64,000 nt of DNA from NCBI GenBank assembly GCA_016081115.2, contig CM071926.1, positions 11,917,971 through 11,981,970 on the forward strand. Direction: 5' to 3'. Every line of letters starts with the position of its first letter. Within the stretch, counting starts at the first letter, position 1. Below are positions 10,099 through 21,990 of the stretch, in pieces. The position numbers were made by a program, and so were the translations under genes. The notes beneath the pieces were generated by a model, which saw only the letters and a program-made list of their open reading frames with translations, was not told the origin of the DNA and did not search any database. The stretch comes from Rehmannia glutinosa (Eukaryota > Streptophyta > Magnoliopsida > Lamiales > Orobanchaceae).

Positions 10099-11454
10099 CC
10101 TCGTCTACCTCAGTTTGGTCGGTTCCATGGTTCAACCATTTGTTCGAATGAGTACCTAGAAAAACAATTGTGAGAATATGTACGTGCCAAGTATAAAAAA
10201 ACGATGAATTACATACGACAATCCAAATAAGGCATCGTGTCTCATCTCTACAATTTAATTCACAATTAAGCTTCAAAACCCCAATAACCATGTAATTGCA
10301 GAGAATCTTAGTCACTAACACCCTAAACAATCGAGCTCATGTATAATTCATCAAACAAACAACTACAATCATCCTAATTCAACAACCCACAAGGTGTTCG
10401 ATAAAATGCCCAATAGAAAAAAATCAATCAAATTCATGGCAAAAGCATCAAACATGCACCATATAGTAACTCTAATCCATAATCCTCAAGAAATTCAAAA
10501 TAAAAAGTGCAATTCATACCTTAAAAACCGAAAATTTGAAAAGAGTTGAAAGTTGAAACCCTAGGTGCTCTTCTACTCAAATCCTCACTTCAAAGCTTGT
10601 TTAAGAGTGTAATTTGTGGGTGAGTAGTGTGGGAAGTGATTTGTGGTGATAATTTAGGTGAAATTTGCGAAAAAATTTGAGAGGGCTTTGATTTTGGTGG
10701 TTCTGCGCGAGAGAGGGAGAGGTTTTTGTGAAAAAAAATGCCCTCTGCCCGACTTGTTTGCTTCAGCAGACAGGAGCACGGGTGGCGCGTGCTAGGGGTC
10801 GAGCCTTTGGTTCAGAATTCTGGGGGCCGCATGGGCCATGCGCCTGGCGCACGGGCTGCCCGTGTGGGGTGCCAAACTATCAATAATTGGTGTTGGTGCC
10901 CACACGGGCCGTGCGCATGGCGCACGCCCCGCCCTGCCCCGTCTGGCATCGCACCTCGCCCGATTTTTTTTTTTTTTAAAAGAAAGCAAGAAATCCTAAC
11001 CTATGAATGCAAATAAATCCTAACTTAGAAAAGGAAAAACAAACCAAGAAAACATGGGAAGAAATAAAACAGCAAACCGTTGGGTTGCCTAACAAGCGCT
11101 AAATTTAACGTCTATAGCTTGACGCCTGTTTTACTCGATCACGACTCAAGCAAAGTGATGCGAGTCACTTTTTCATGTCTTTCTCCTTGCCAATTTAACT
11201 CGCACAAATTCGAGCCTCCTTTGAATGCCTCTAGCGTTGAAGTCGTCCATCGGTCACATGTTATGTTCTTCTCATTTGCATCGTGCGAGCAGCAGTACAT
11301 GCGTGCTTCCGAGCTGATGGCCCTCATTGTGTGCTTCACTTTCTCACACTTCATTACGTCCTGCACATGATTTAAAGCACATACACCATGACTCGGACTA
11401 AAAGTATTAGCACATAAATCGACGATAGATAATGATTTACAACTCTCCTTTTTA
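10099..11454. other. Deleted pol region, non-coding
   Basis: No RT or integrase motif appears in any frame. At about 11075-11115 the minus strand reads GACGTTAAATTTAGCGCTTG and then GGCAACCCAA. Words like these commonly follow the pol stop in Athila/Tat elements, which suggests that pol was removed cleanly upstream of this point. GC-rich CACGGGCCGTGC-type palindromes recur at about 10775-10960. Confidence 0.6.
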
Positions 11455-11995
11455 TCATGATGTTTCCCTGCCTTATAGATGGAGACATCACTTGCTCATC
11501 ATTAACTCGTAATGTGAGCTCTCCTTTTTGTACATCGATTAAGGCTCGTGCAGTGGCTAGGAATGGACGCCCGAGTATCAGAGAGACGTATCAATCTTCC
11601 TCCATGTCAAGCACCAAGAAGTCCACTGGGAATATAAACTTGTCGACTTTCACGAGTACATCCTCCACGATTCCCTTAGGATATGTGAGTGATCTATCTG
11701 CTAGCTGTAAGGTGACCGTGGACGGCTTCACCTCTCCCAGTCCAAGTTTTCTGAAAATGGACAAGGGCATTAAATTAATACTTGCTCCTAGATCACAAAG
11801 TGCTTTATTAAATACAACACCACCAATAGCACAAGGGATAGTGAAACTCCCCGGATCTTTGAGCTTCTGTGGTAATTTCCTCTGAATGATCGCGCTGCAC
11901 TCCTCGGTCAAGTTGACCGTCTCGAACTCCGCCAACTTTTTCTTCTTTGACATCACTTTCTTTAAAAACTTCGCATAGTTGGGCATCTGCTCCAA
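11455..11995 (-). pseudogene. Retropepsin (protease) domain of the Athila-like element
   Basis: The frame from 11995 contains GSFTIPCAIGGVVFNKALCD, then LGASINLMPLSIFRKLGLG, and later FIFPVDFLVLDMEED. DLGASINLMP is the aspartic protease active site in the form used by Athila/Tat elements (DLG in place of DTG/DSG). A frameshift near 11590 separates the last part, which reads ILGRPFLATARALI-like in another frame down to about 11455. Protease processes the Gag polyprotein. The sequence stops where RT should begin. Confidence 0.8.
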
Positions 11996-12375
11996 TGCGT
12001 CTGCAAAAGGTATGTTAATATGCAGTTTCTTAAAGATGTCTAAGAATTTTGCAAATTGGGAGTCTAACTTTTTCTTTTTAAAATGCTGAGGGAAAGGAAG
12101 TGGTATAGAAAAGTTTGAAAGATTAGAGTTAGTGAAAGATTTAAGCTTCTCAGCCTCTTTTTGTTCAGTAACATGGTCCTCAACTCCTTCTCGGCCTCAA
12201 CCTCGCCATTTGCTTCAGTTTCCGCGTCTCCCGGCGTAATGATTGCTGCCCCTGAAGGGCGCACGGGCTACCCGTGCGGTGGCGCACGGGCCGTGCTCCC
12301 TTGCATCTGTTCAGTCTTTTCTGGTATTTTCGGTCCCTCGTATTCCGTACCACTCCTCAGACGAATGTCGTTACA

Positions 12376-13766
12376 CTATTCCTTCGGATTAACCCCAGTG
12401 TTGCTTGGAAATTGGTCTTTCTGATGCTGCTCACCAATAATCGTAGCTATTTGGCCAATTTGGGTTTCAAGATTTTTCATTTGGGACCCCAATTGTGTGA
12501 CCTGGTTTTCGATTTTATCCAGCTTCGCCTCATCCTTATTGAATCTGTTTCGCGTCTCACTCATGAATGAGATGAGAATGTCCTCTAAATATGGCTTTGG
12601 CTCCGCAGTAATGACACCGTCTGTCACATTAAACCCCGGTGGTGGTTGCATCACATTCTTCGTGTTCGCGTAGGAGAAGTTCTCGTGGTTCCTTAAACCC
12701 GGATGGTAATGAGTGGGAGTCTGATTGTTCCGGAAATTGTTGAAATTCCGGTTATTAACATAATTTGCTTCCTCTATCAGATCTAGAGGAACTCCCCCAT
12801 CACTTGCACCCGTGTTTCCCTCATTTGCCTTTGTCAAAGCACTCAATTGGTTTGTCTGAATCAGAAACTTCGGCTATCCTTTTCACATTAGTCCTCTCGG
12901 AGGGCCATTGATAGCTATTCATGGCCATCTCCTCCAACAAGTTGAATGCATCTTCCGGAAACCTCGCAAGTAGGGCACCCTGCTGCAGCATCCACAAACG
13001 ATCTAGTCTGCCCCATCAACCCATTGTAAAAGAAGCAGAGCTGTTGATCTTCAGGAAATCCGTGTTGCGGGCACCTCCTCAACAAATCCCGGAATCTCTC
13101 CCAGGCCTCATACAAAGGCTCAGAGTCAAACTGCCTGAACTGAGTGATCTCACTTTTGAGTTGTAGTGTCTTGCTTGGTGGGAAGTATTTAAACAAAAAC
13201 CTCTGACTCAGCTCCTCCCAGTTGTTCACACTCCCCTGAGTTAGGGTGCCTAGCCAGTTCCTAGCCTTATCCCTTAAAGAGAAAGGAAATAGACGAAGAC
13301 GTATAGCATCATCAGTCACCCCGTTCATCTTGATGGTATTGCAAATCTGTATGAAGTTCGCAAGATGAGAGTTGGGATCTTCAGACGGGAAACCCCCAAA
13401 CTGATTCTACTGCACCATCGAGATCAGTGCTGGCTTCAGCTCAAAGTTGTTCGCATTGATTGGGACATTGAAGATTCCACCATAGTTGCGATTGGTCTGT
13501 GGGCGAAAGTAGTCGTGAATCGCCTGCTGCTGGATTGCCAGAACCACCGGAACCTCTGGTATTGTTAACTCAACATTGACCATGTTGGCCCGGTTGTTAC
13601 CTCCATTATCGACCCCGTTATTGCCTCTGTTGTTATCTTCTACGTCTGCCATAGCTTGTTCTTGTTGTCTTTCTGCCCGTTTAGTAGCCGCACTAATTTG
13701 CCTAACAAAAGCCTCAACCTCCGGTATGAACGGTGCTAATTCTCCTTGCTTTGAGCGAGTGTTCAT
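12376..13766 (-). pseudogene. Gag of the Athila-like element
   Basis: The start chosen is MNTRSKQGELAPF at 13766. The middle frame (13328 to 12915) has the Retrotrans_gag pattern: LRLFPFSLRDKARNWLGTL, WEELSQRFLFKYFPPSKTLQ, ESLYEAWERF-like, FYNGL. The C-terminal frame (12846 to 12376) has a coiled-coil-like segment with repeated Q, N and L. At about 13406 a TAG stop interrupts a frame that otherwise joins well, and a shift near 12985 moves the reading to another frame. Gag forms the particle coat. With these breaks it cannot be made in full. Confidence 0.82.
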
Positions 13767-13906
13767 GTACTACCTTAACCAACTAAAGAAAACAAGTCAA
13801 ACACAATAGAAGTAAAATTAAACAACAAAATAAAAAGAAAGAAGAAAAATGTCTAAATTAAAAATAATTCTATTTATCGCAATATTAGTACTAAAAATTT
13901 AATTAG

Positions 13907-13924
13907 TCCCCGGCAACGGCGCCA
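13907..13924 (-). other. Primer binding site, tRNA-Asp
   Basis: The plus strand reads TCCCCGGCAACGGCGCCA, which is the 3' end of plant tRNA-Asp(GUC) including CCA. On the element's strand this is the complementary primer site (TGGCGCCGTTGCCGGGGA), six bases inside the 5' LTR. It fixes the orientation of the element as minus. Confidence 0.92.
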
Positions 13925-13930
13925 AAAACT

Positions 13931-15405
13931 TGTTCGCCTTATTTTTTAGCTTCACCGAAAGTGTACGGTGCAGTTTATAGAATAGGGTTAACAAGGTCGA
14001 ATCCACAGGACTAATAAATTAATGTATTAAGTAGTAGATAGTAATAACCTTATTTTTATCTAGACTATCGAAAGTTGAAAGATTGGTTTTATAAACTAAA
14101 GCAGAAATTTATCTTAAAAGAAACAAAGCAAATAGTGGATTAAAAGATCAAGTATGAATGAATGGATTCTTGGGTTATGGTTTCAGTTAATATTCCCTTT
14201 TATTATCAGATTAATCAAACCAAAGTTAAACGTATTATTCCCTATAGACCGATCAGAAAAGTAATTTACCCTCTCTCTCGAGATGTATGTAAAAGTATTG
14301 ATTGGAATATCTATGTTAGCATCTCTACTCAACATGTGATATCCAACTCCCAAAAGTTCAAAAGATTATAAAGTCTCACGAATATTCACAGACTTCTCAA
14401 TCATGCAAGATATTCATGTCAAGTACTCATAGATCTAGTATTGAAACTCATCGGTTAGAATTATGAATCAATACATCAAACAAGTTAAACCAAACGCGTT
14501 TTGATAAAACAAGAATTAAAGCAAAGTACTTGAATATGGTTGGAAAACATTAACTTCAATCGTCATTAATCCTCAAATAAAAGTATCCATTAACCTACTC
14601 CCAAACCCGGGAATCACAAGAAGTTTAGCTAGACATAGAAAACAAATAATTCATAGACAAATTATACATGTTCATGTCTACTAATTGAATGATAAAAATA
14701 CTATGGAGTGAGTGAACTCGGGGATGATGACGATCCCTCGATCTATCTTCAATCCTTGAAGGTGTGGTTGCAGTGTTGATCGATCTCCCCAATTCTCCGG
14801 TGGAAAAGTGCTCTTTTCTCTGATTTCAAGGGCAAAAATCAGTGTCCCTTTGTTTGTGGCCGCCCCGCTTCTATTTGTACTTTGTTTGGGTCGAAACCTA
14901 GTTCAAAACTAGTCAGACTCTATTTTTCCCGCAGAGGCGCACGGGCCGTGCGCTAGGGCACTCCCAGCCCGTGCCGGGTGCCGCAGGAATTGTCCAAACC
15001 ACTGCACGGGTTGTGCTATATAGCACGATCAGCCCGTGCTGGTAGTCGAACTTTGAGACTTGATATTGAGTAGCGCACGAGCCATGCTATGGGCGCACGC
15101 CCGCCCGTGCGCACTGCTATACTTGATATCAGCTCGTTTTCTGTCGTTTCTTGCCCGGTTCGTCTGACTTCTTCCTGATTCAACTCCAAACTTCGTACAT
15201 TATATTAATCATTGGTTGTTCTTCATCGCAATGCCCCAAATTGTTGCCAAAATGCTACAATTATCAATAAATTCCTACAAAACAAGCAAAGCGTAATCCT
15301 TTTCCACAAAACATGAATAAAACCCTATTTACTCATGTAAGCATGCATATCAACACATTCTAGCCAAAATTAAGCCCAAAATACATGCAAAATACATGCC
15401 AATCA
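13931..15405 (-). repeat. 5' LTR of the Athila-like element
   Basis: This is the partner of 6045-7532, with the same ends and the same three CACGGGCCGTGC-type blocks (about 14937-14975, 15005-15043 and 15075-15110). It contains no gene; the 69-codon frame at 14162 is a counterpart of one in the other LTR. Confidence 0.9.
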
Positions 15406-15410
15406 ACTGT

Positions 15411-15620
15411 TCATTTGTTTCTTTAAGGTTTGAGAAACTCCCTGAATTTTGTGCAAATTGTTGTACTACGGGTCATAGATCTGCTTCTTGTCGTCGCATG
15501 GTGCCTCATGCTTCTCATAAAGACCAGGTTGCTCGTGATTCCTCTCAATGGGTGTGGTCGAGTGATCGAAAGGTATACCGTCCAGTCCATTTCTCTACGG
15601 ACAAGGGTGTTTCTCATAAA
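15411..15620 (+). pseudogene. LINE ORF1, second piece with zinc knuckle
   Basis: Directly after the TSD the LINE frame resumes: FVSLRFEKLPEFCANCCTTG followed by HRSASC gives the CCHC zinc knuckle (C-x2-C-x4-H-x4-C) found at the end of plant LINE ORF1 proteins. The same segment is present in the second LINE copy at about 35800-35880. The piece ends at 15620, where the inverted Copia LTR begins. Confidence 0.82.
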
Positions 15621-16157
15621 TGACACCGACAGAAAATAAAATGCACACAAAGATTTTACGTGGTTCGGCAAAACCCGCCTACGTCCACGAGAGTTTCCGT
15701 TCTTTGCTAATAAAGAATTTTCCGGTACAAGAAAAATACACCCCTTGAGTTTTATGGACCAAACTCAAGAATAAAAGTCTCTCGTACAACCACTTTACTA
15801 GCTATCAAAGAACATTCTCCCCAACCCCTTTGTGTTACCAAGAGAAAAATACCCTGAGTGCTTTTCCGCACCTATCACAATTTGACTCACTCAAATTGAT
15901 CTCCCCAAGTGTGTACATTTATTTTTCTCTCCACCCGGTTGGGTGACCAAGCAATTAACCTTGCTTGCATGGTTGTTCCTTCTGCTCTCCCCATCTATTT
16001 ATAGGGAGAATTGGCATACCACTTGCAAGATCATCAAAGAAATCGGACACAAGATGATTTCTTTTTCCCATGAAAAGTCATCAAAGTTTGGCAACCAAAC
16101 TTTGAATTGTCAAGAAAGTTAGGTATCTTTCATTTTAATTTGTGGGGCTACCTAACA
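15616..16157 (-). mobile_element. Copia LTR, inverted and truncated
   Basis: This is the reverse complement of most of the LTR at 25081-25709. It runs (plus strand) from ATAAATGACACCGACAGAAA to GGGGCTACCTAACA. On the minus strand it keeps the TATA-like CTATAAATAG (near 16005). About 90 bp of the LTR's 3' end are missing at the LINE junction, where ATAAA is shared by both sequences. No TSD is visible, so it looks like a rearranged fragment and not a clean solo LTR. Confidence 0.82.
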
Positions 16158-16161
16158 ATAC

Positions 16162-17072
16162 TGATGAAGACAATCCCACAATTACGACTCAAGGAAATAA
16201 AGAACCAATGATGATTCATGGAGGTCCAATCACGAGAGCAAGAGCCAAACAAATCAAGCAAGCTTTGATGACTCTTGTTGCTGAAATTAAAGAAAATGTG
16301 CAAGGGAGCTCAATGGAAGGCCAAGTAATGAATGTTATTCAAGTTGTTGGGCCAGATTGCATCTAATAAGTTGGGCTCAAGCATGAATCTGAATTGAAGA
16401 CTTATTTTGGAGCTTATGGGCCATTATTTTCGTCCAACACATGAAGCCCAATAGGAGTTATTTTCCATTTTGCTTAGAATGGTCAATTTTCAGCATTTTG
16501 TTAGTCAAAGTGTCTTAGTTAAGTTAATTTGGTCAAGAATGACTATTCAATAAAATAAGTCTAGGAGTCATTTTCCAAGTCTAGTAAAGGTGGTCTAGAG
16601 TGTCTCTTCACATCCCACAAGAGTGTCTCTTCAAATTCCATGAAAGCCAAACTTGGGAGAGTCATTTTCTATCTTGTAAGACTAGTAAAAGGGGTCAAGA
16701 ATGTCTCTTCAAATCCCATGAAAAGCCAATTCGGGATTAACATTGAAGCATCATATTGTAACTATAAAAGCATGGCAGCCCATGTAAGAATGTACAATTG
16801 ATTCATATATTGAAATTGGCACTTGCCTTTGTGAGTTGAAATTCTCTTTGTAGAGTTTTCAATTGTTTAAGAACTTATCATGATACTTGAGCAATATCTT
16901 GTGGTGTTCATCATACCAAGGTTCTTGGCTGATCATATAGCAAACGGGACAAGGTTATAAAACTCTAGGTAAGATCAAACTAAATCATTGATCTGGAATA
17001 TCCGCTGCCTACTTGTATATGTTGGGTTCTTGAATCGATATATTCAATGGGTCCTTCGTACAATCCGTATCA
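16162..17072 (+). repeat. 5' LTR of the Ty3/gypsy element
   Basis: The first part repeats the 3' end of the polyprotein frame (HGGPITRARAKQIKQAL), because the coding frame of this element type runs into the LTR. A TATA-like ACTATAAAAGCATGG is near 16760. The frame at 16142-16366 is therefore not a separate gene. Confidence 0.9.
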
Positions 17073-17075
17073 GTT

Positions 17076-17086
17076 TGGTATCAGAG
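17076..17086 (+). other. Primer binding site, initiator tRNA-Met
   Basis: TGGTATCAGAG lies three bases inside the 5' LTR and is complementary to the 3' end of plant initiator tRNA-Met, the most common primer of plant LTR elements. Confidence 0.85.
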
Positions 17087-17489
17087 AAATCTGGTATTGA
17101 TCTGATTTCCTATCCTTTTATCCATATTCTATCTTCTAAGATTTAAAAAAAAAAAAAAAAAAAACAGAAAAAAAATCTGAATTTCTTCTCCATTCAATCT
17201 TGAGAAGTACATACAGAAACAAAAATCTAGTTGTTGGATCCTAAAGACTACACCAACAAAAGAAAATTGTATCTTGTCTCTTAGAAAGAATACTTATTGA
17301 TCTTTTTGTACACGGGCATATCATTTGTTGAACGTGACTTGAAATTGCTTGTCTTGATTTATTCTTATTCTTATTGAGCCTATATATGAGAATTTGAGTG
17401 GTAAAAGGCATTGAGTGGTGAGATTATTCGAGGGGAGGTAAAAGCCAATTGAGTGATACACGAGTGTATTGTGAGGAATATATCATGGA

Positions 17490-18534
17490 GGAGACGTCGG
17501 GCAGTAAGGTTGGAGAAAAAGATTTCACAATTGAGGCTATGCAACAACAATTTGCAAGATTACAGTGATTCTTGAAAATATAATGGATCGTTTGGAGAGG
17601 CTTGAACAACCAATAACTAGGAGGCGTGAGATTCCTCAACCAAATCAATGGAGACGTAATGAGGAGTGGGAATCTGAGGAGGAAGAAGAAAGGGAACCAC
17701 AACACCATGAAAATAGACGACGTGGGAGAAGGAAAAATAATGAAGTTGATCGAGACTTAGGGAACATCAAAATGAATATTCCTACATTCCATGGAAGAAG
17801 TGACCCCGAAGCATATTTGGAGTGGGAGAGAAAGGTGGATCTTATTTTCGAATGCCACAATTACTCCAAGGAAAAAAGGTAAAGTTCTTTGCAATTGAAT
17901 TCACCGACTATGCATTAGTTTGGTGGGATCAATTAACCACAAATCGAAGACGTTACGGAGAAAGATCGATTACTACTTGGGCTGAAATGAAGACTACCAT
18001 GCGTAGGAGATTTGTACCTTCTCATTATTTTCGTGACTTGTATCAAAAACTCCAAACAATGACTCAAGGTAGTAGATCAGTGGATGAGTATTGCAAGGAG
18101 ATGGAGATTTCAATGATTAGGGCCAATGTTGATGAATATAGGGAGGCTACCATGGCAAGATTCCTAAGCGGGCTGAATAGGGAGATTGCTAACATAGTGG
18201 AATTGCAACACTATGTGGAGCTTGAAGACATGGTGCATACAACCATGAAGGTGGAAAGGCAACTCAAGAAGAAGGGTTCATATCAAAAGAGTTACGTATC
18301 AAATTTTCAATCTACCAACAAGATGAAAGAAAGAATGTTGAAAGCAAGTGTTGGTACTAGGGATGGACTTGGTACAACCTCAAAACTTAAGCTGGGGCAT
18401 TTAAAACAAAGTACAATGAGGTTGATAAGGGAAAGGGTCTCAACTCCAATTCTCGAAATCGAGATATCAAATGTTTCCGTTGTCAAGGGTTTGGACACAT
18501 TGCATCTGAATGTCCAAACAAGAGAGTGATGATC
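17490..18534 (+). pseudogene. Gag of the Ty3/gypsy element
   Basis: The acidic and basic N-terminal frame (from about 17565) contains NIPTFHGRSDPEAYLEWERK. After a frameshift near 17878 it continues (17879 on) with FTDYALVWWDQLTTNRRR, WAEMKTTMRRRFVPSHYFRD, QGSRSVDEYCKEM and RFLSGLNREIA, the usual Retrotrans_gag order. Near 18455-18520 a second frame reads KCFRCQGFGHIASECPNK, a CCHC zinc knuckle that binds the genomic RNA. At least two shifts and a stop just after 17560 inactivate it. Confidence 0.85.
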
Positions 18535-19376
18535 ATGAAGGATAATGGAGAGATAGAATCTGGAAGTGAACAAGAAGATGAACAACTTGAAGAGACCATA
18601 CATGAACATGGAGAGCTTTTGGTTGTTAGAAGAACTCTAAACATGCAAACAAAGATGGAAGAAGCTGAACAACAAAGGGAGAACTTCTTCCATACAAGGT
18701 GTTTAGTTCAAGGTAAGGTGTGCATGTTAATTGTTGATGGAGGTAGTTGTGCTAATGTTGCTAGTTGTGAAATGGTGGAAAAACTGAATTTAGCTACCAC
18801 GAAGCACCCCAATCCATACAAGCTGCAATGGCTTAATGATTGTGGAGAAATTCGTGTGACTAAGCAAGTTTTGGTATCATTTTCTATTGGCAATTACAAG
18901 GATGATGTTCTATGTGATGTGGTACTAATGCATGCTAGCCATATTCTATTGGGGAGATCATGGCAATTCGATAAAAGGGTGATGTATGATGGTTTTCTTA
19001 ATCGATGCACACTCAAGCATCATAATAAAAATATCCAGCTTGTTTCTTTGACTCCACAACAAGTGCAAGAAGATCAAATCAAAATGTCCCAAGCAAGAAA
19101 AATAAGAGAGGCCGAGAGAAAAAAAAGAGTAAGGAAGAGGGGCAAAATTCAAGTGAAAAAAAGAGTGGAGATAATGATAAGAGAAATGAATTGAATGTGA
19201 ATGAGGGAGAAAATGTAGAGGGCAAAAAAAGGCTGAATTTCTACGCAAAAGCAAGTGAGTTAAAAAGGGTGTTAGTTGAAGAAAAGAGTGTGTTAGTAAT
19301 GGTGTTTAAGGAGTCCTATTTGAACACTAATGAGCTAACCCCATCTTTGCCAAGTTCTTTTATTTCTCTTTTGTAG
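18526..19376 (+). pseudogene. Protease region of the Ty3/gypsy element
   Basis: The frame 18526-19194 has CLVQGKVCMLIVDGGSCANV followed by ASCEMVEKL and later MHASHILLGRSWQFDKRVMY. VDGGSCANVAS is the aspartic protease site (DxG), here with G where S or T is usual. LLGRPWQ-like closes the domain. A Lys-rich linker follows and the frame breaks near 19190; a short continuation (KRLNFYAKASELKRVL) runs to 19376. Confidence 0.8.
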
Positions 19377-20216
19377 GAATACAATGATGTCTTTCCGGAA
19401 GAAGAGCCAAATGGATTACCTCCACTAAGAGGAATTTAACATCAAATTGATTTCATCCCAGGGGCGGTGCTTCCAAACCGACCAGCATACAGAGCCAACC
19501 CAGAAGAGACAAAAGAAATTCATATGCAAGTGGAGGAGTTGTTGACAAAGAGTAAAATTAGAGAAAGCATGAGTCCATGTGTCGTACCAGTGATCGTGGT
19601 ACCAAAAAAAGATGGAGCGTGGAGAATGTGTACAGATTGTCGTGCCATCAATAAAATCACTGTAAAGTATCACTATCTTATTCCTAGGTTAGATGATATG
19701 CTTGATGAATTACATGGTGCTGTAGTCTTCACTAAAATTGATTTAAAGAGTGGATATCATAAAATTCGAATTAAAGAAGGTGATGAATGGAAAACTGCCT
19801 TTAAAACAAAGTATGGTTATATGAGTGGTTAGTAATGCCTTTTGGTTTAACTAATGCTCCAAGCACTTTCATGAGATTAATGAACCATGTTTTACGTAAC
19901 TTTATTGGCAAGTTTGTTGTAGTTTATATTGATGACATCCTTATCTATAGCAAAAGCTTAGAGGAACATTTTGATCATGTGCGGTGCAGTGTTAAACACT
20001 TTAAGAAGAGAGTCTCTGCATGCTAATCTGAAAAAGTGTTCTTTTTGCATGGACAAAGTTGTTTTTCTTGGATTTGTGGTAAGTGCTAATGAAATTGAAA
20101 TGGAAAAGGAAAAAGTCAATGCTATTTTAGATTAATTCCTAAAAACATTACTGAAGTGAGAAGTTTTCATGGTCTTGTAAGATTCTATAGGAAGTTTGTA
20201 AAGAATTTTAGCACCA
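19375..20216 (+). pseudogene. Reverse transcriptase of the Ty3/gypsy element
   Basis: Conserved RT blocks appear in order: EEPNGLPPLRG, LPNRPAYRANPEETKEI, VPVIVVPKKDGAWRMCTDCR, AINKITVKYHYLIPRLDDML, FTKIDLKSGYHKIRI, MPFGLTNAPSTF and the catalytic YIDDILIYS (about 19929-19950). Breaks are visible: a stop near 19437, adjacent stops near 19830 where a short segment before MPFGL is lost, and a shift after 20020. RT copies the element RNA into DNA. This copy cannot encode it. Confidence 0.9.
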
Positions 20217-20700
20217 TTGAATGAAATAATAAAAAAGGAAGTTGGTTTTCATTGGGGAGAAAAACAGCAACATGCATTTGAACTCCTTAAAGAAAAACTA
20301 ACTACTGCATCTATTCTTGTATTACCTAATTTTGATAAATCATTTGAGCTTGAATGTGATGCATCCGGAGTGGGTGTAGGTGATGTTTTGATGCAGGAGG
20401 GAAGACCAATTGCTTACTTTAGCGAGAATTTGAAAGGAGCACACTTGAACTATCCGACCTATGATAAAGAGCTCTATGCTTTGGTGAGAGCATTGGAAAC
20501 TTGGCAACACTACTTGTGGCCAAAGGAGTTTGTGATTCATACTGATCACGGATCTCTAAAATATCTCAAGGGCCAAGGTAAGTTGAACAAGCGACATATC
20601 AAATGGGTGGAGTTCATTGAGTCATTTCATTACGTGATTAAATATAAAAAGGGAAAAGAAAACATTGTAGCTGATGCCTTATCTCGGAGGCATGCGTTAA
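20217..20700 (+). pseudogene. RNase H domain of the Ty3/gypsy element
   Basis: The 368-codon frame at 20217-21323 begins with the RT/RNase H connection (HWGEKQQHAFELLKEKL). The RNase H region follows: FELECDASGVGVGDVLMQEG, RPIAYFSENL, YPTYDKELYALVRALETWQ, HTDHGSLKYL and NIVADALSRR. The catalytic D-E-D order is present (DAS, KELYA, HTDH, ADALSR). RNase H removes the RNA template. This part is intact in frame. Confidence 0.9.
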
Positions 20701-21990
20701 TCACTACATTGGGTTCTAAGCTTCTTGGTTTTGAGTCAATAAAGAAAATGTATGATAATGATTCTGACTTCTCTTCTATTTATGTAGCTTGTGAGCATGC
20801 TGCATTTGGAAAATTCTATAAATACGATGGGTACTTATTTCGTGAAAACAAACTTTGCATTCCCAAATGTTATATTCGAGAGTTACTTGTTAGAGAAGCG
20901 CATGGGGGAGGTTTAATGGGACACTTTGGCGTGCATAAAACCTTGGAAGTCATACGTGATCATTTCTTTTGGCCTTGTATGCGTGTTGATGTTGAAAGAA
21001 TTTGTGAAAAGTGCATAACTTGTAAACATGCTAAATCAAAATCACAACCTCATGGAATGTATAAACCTTTACCTATTCCAAATGAACCTTGGGTGGACAT
21101 ATATATGGACTTTGTTTTGGGTTTACCTAGAACAAGTAAGGGTATAGATTCTGTGTTTGTGGTTGTTGATAGATTTTCTAAAATGGCACATTTCATTCCT
21201 TGTCATAAAAGTGATGATGCTACTCATGTTGTTGATTTGTTCTTTAGAGAAATTGTGCATTTGCATGGAGTTCCAAGGACAATTCTGAGTGATAGAGATG
21301 CGAAATTTTTAAGTCACTACTAAACTTCTATTTTCTACTACTTGCCACCCACAAACTGATAGGCAAACTGAAGTAGTCAATAGAACTTTGTCTCAACTAC
21401 TTCGAGGTTTGATTCAAAAGAACTTAAGGAATTGGGAAGATTGTTTGCCATTTGCTGAATTTGCATATAATAGGAGTGTACATTCTGCTACTAAATTTAC
21501 GCCTTTTGAAGTTGTTTATGGATTTAATCCATTGAGTCCACTTGATCTTGTTCCTATCCCTGTTGAAGAGCAAGCAAGTCTTGATGGAAAAGCTAAGGCA
21601 GAATTGGTTAAGAAGTTGCATGAAAAGGTGAAACTTAATATTGAGAAGCAAACCGAACGATATGTTAAACAAGCCAACAAGGGTCGAAAACAAGTAATCT
21701 TTGAACCAGGAGATTGGGTTTGGCTGCACTTGAGAAAAAAAAAAAGATTTCAAAGCAAAGCGGAAGTCAAGCTACAACCAGAGGGGATGGACCATTTCAA
21801 GTGATTGCAAAGATTAATGACAATGCCTACAAAATTGATCTTCCAGGTGAGTATAATGTGAGTGCAACTTTTAATGTGTCGATCTATCTCCTTTTAATGC
21901 AGAATCAGATTCGAGGACGAATCCTTTCGAAGAAGAAGGGAATGATGAAGACCATCCCACAATTACGACTCAAGGAAATAAAGAACCAAT
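20701..21990 (+). pseudogene. Integrase of the Ty3/gypsy element and frame into the LTR
   Basis: After RNase H the frame has an H-H-C-C-type zinc region (GHFGVHKTLEVIRDHFFWPC and CEKCITCKHAKSK), then the core with DIYMDFVLGLPRTSKG, VVVDRFSKMAHFIPC and HGVPRTILSDRDAKF. A stop occurs at about 21321, before the second catalytic segment is complete. Frames at 21388-21804 (FAYNRSVHSATKFTPFEVVY) and 21714-21992 (FQVIAKINDNAYKIDLPGEY) give the end. I see no chromodomain; the frame continues into the LTR. Confidence 0.88.
21929..21942 (+). other. Polypurine tract
   Basis: GAAGAAGAAGGGAA lies directly before the 3' LTR. Such purine runs prime plus-strand synthesis in LTR elements. It overlaps the coding frame. 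Confidence 0.75.

Larger units (their letters stand above)
6045..15405 (-). mobile_element. Athila-like Ty3/gypsy retrotransposon lacking pol
   Basis: Two LTRs (6045-7532 and 13931-15405) flank an internal region. The 5-bp repeat ACTGT lies at 6040-6044 and 15406-15410, and the LTRs run TG...CA. The element reads on the minus strand: 5' LTR, tRNA-Asp primer site, gag, protease, a gap, an Athila-type extra ORF, then the 3' LTR. No RT, RNase H or integrase sequence is present, although such elements normally carry pol between protease and the extra ORF. The two LTRs differ by several percent by eye, with about ten differences in the first 150 bp, so the insertion is not recent. It interrupts LINE ORF1. 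Confidence 0.92.

Noticed and set aside
13907..13924. tRNA-Asp gene
   Set aside because: Only the last 18 nt of the tRNA are present, next to an LTR; it is a primer binding site.
16142..16366. Independent small gene (GPITRARAKQIKQAL frame)
   Set aside because: The same frame is the end of the Ty3/gypsy polyprotein at 21943 on; it is repeated here because the LTR contains it.
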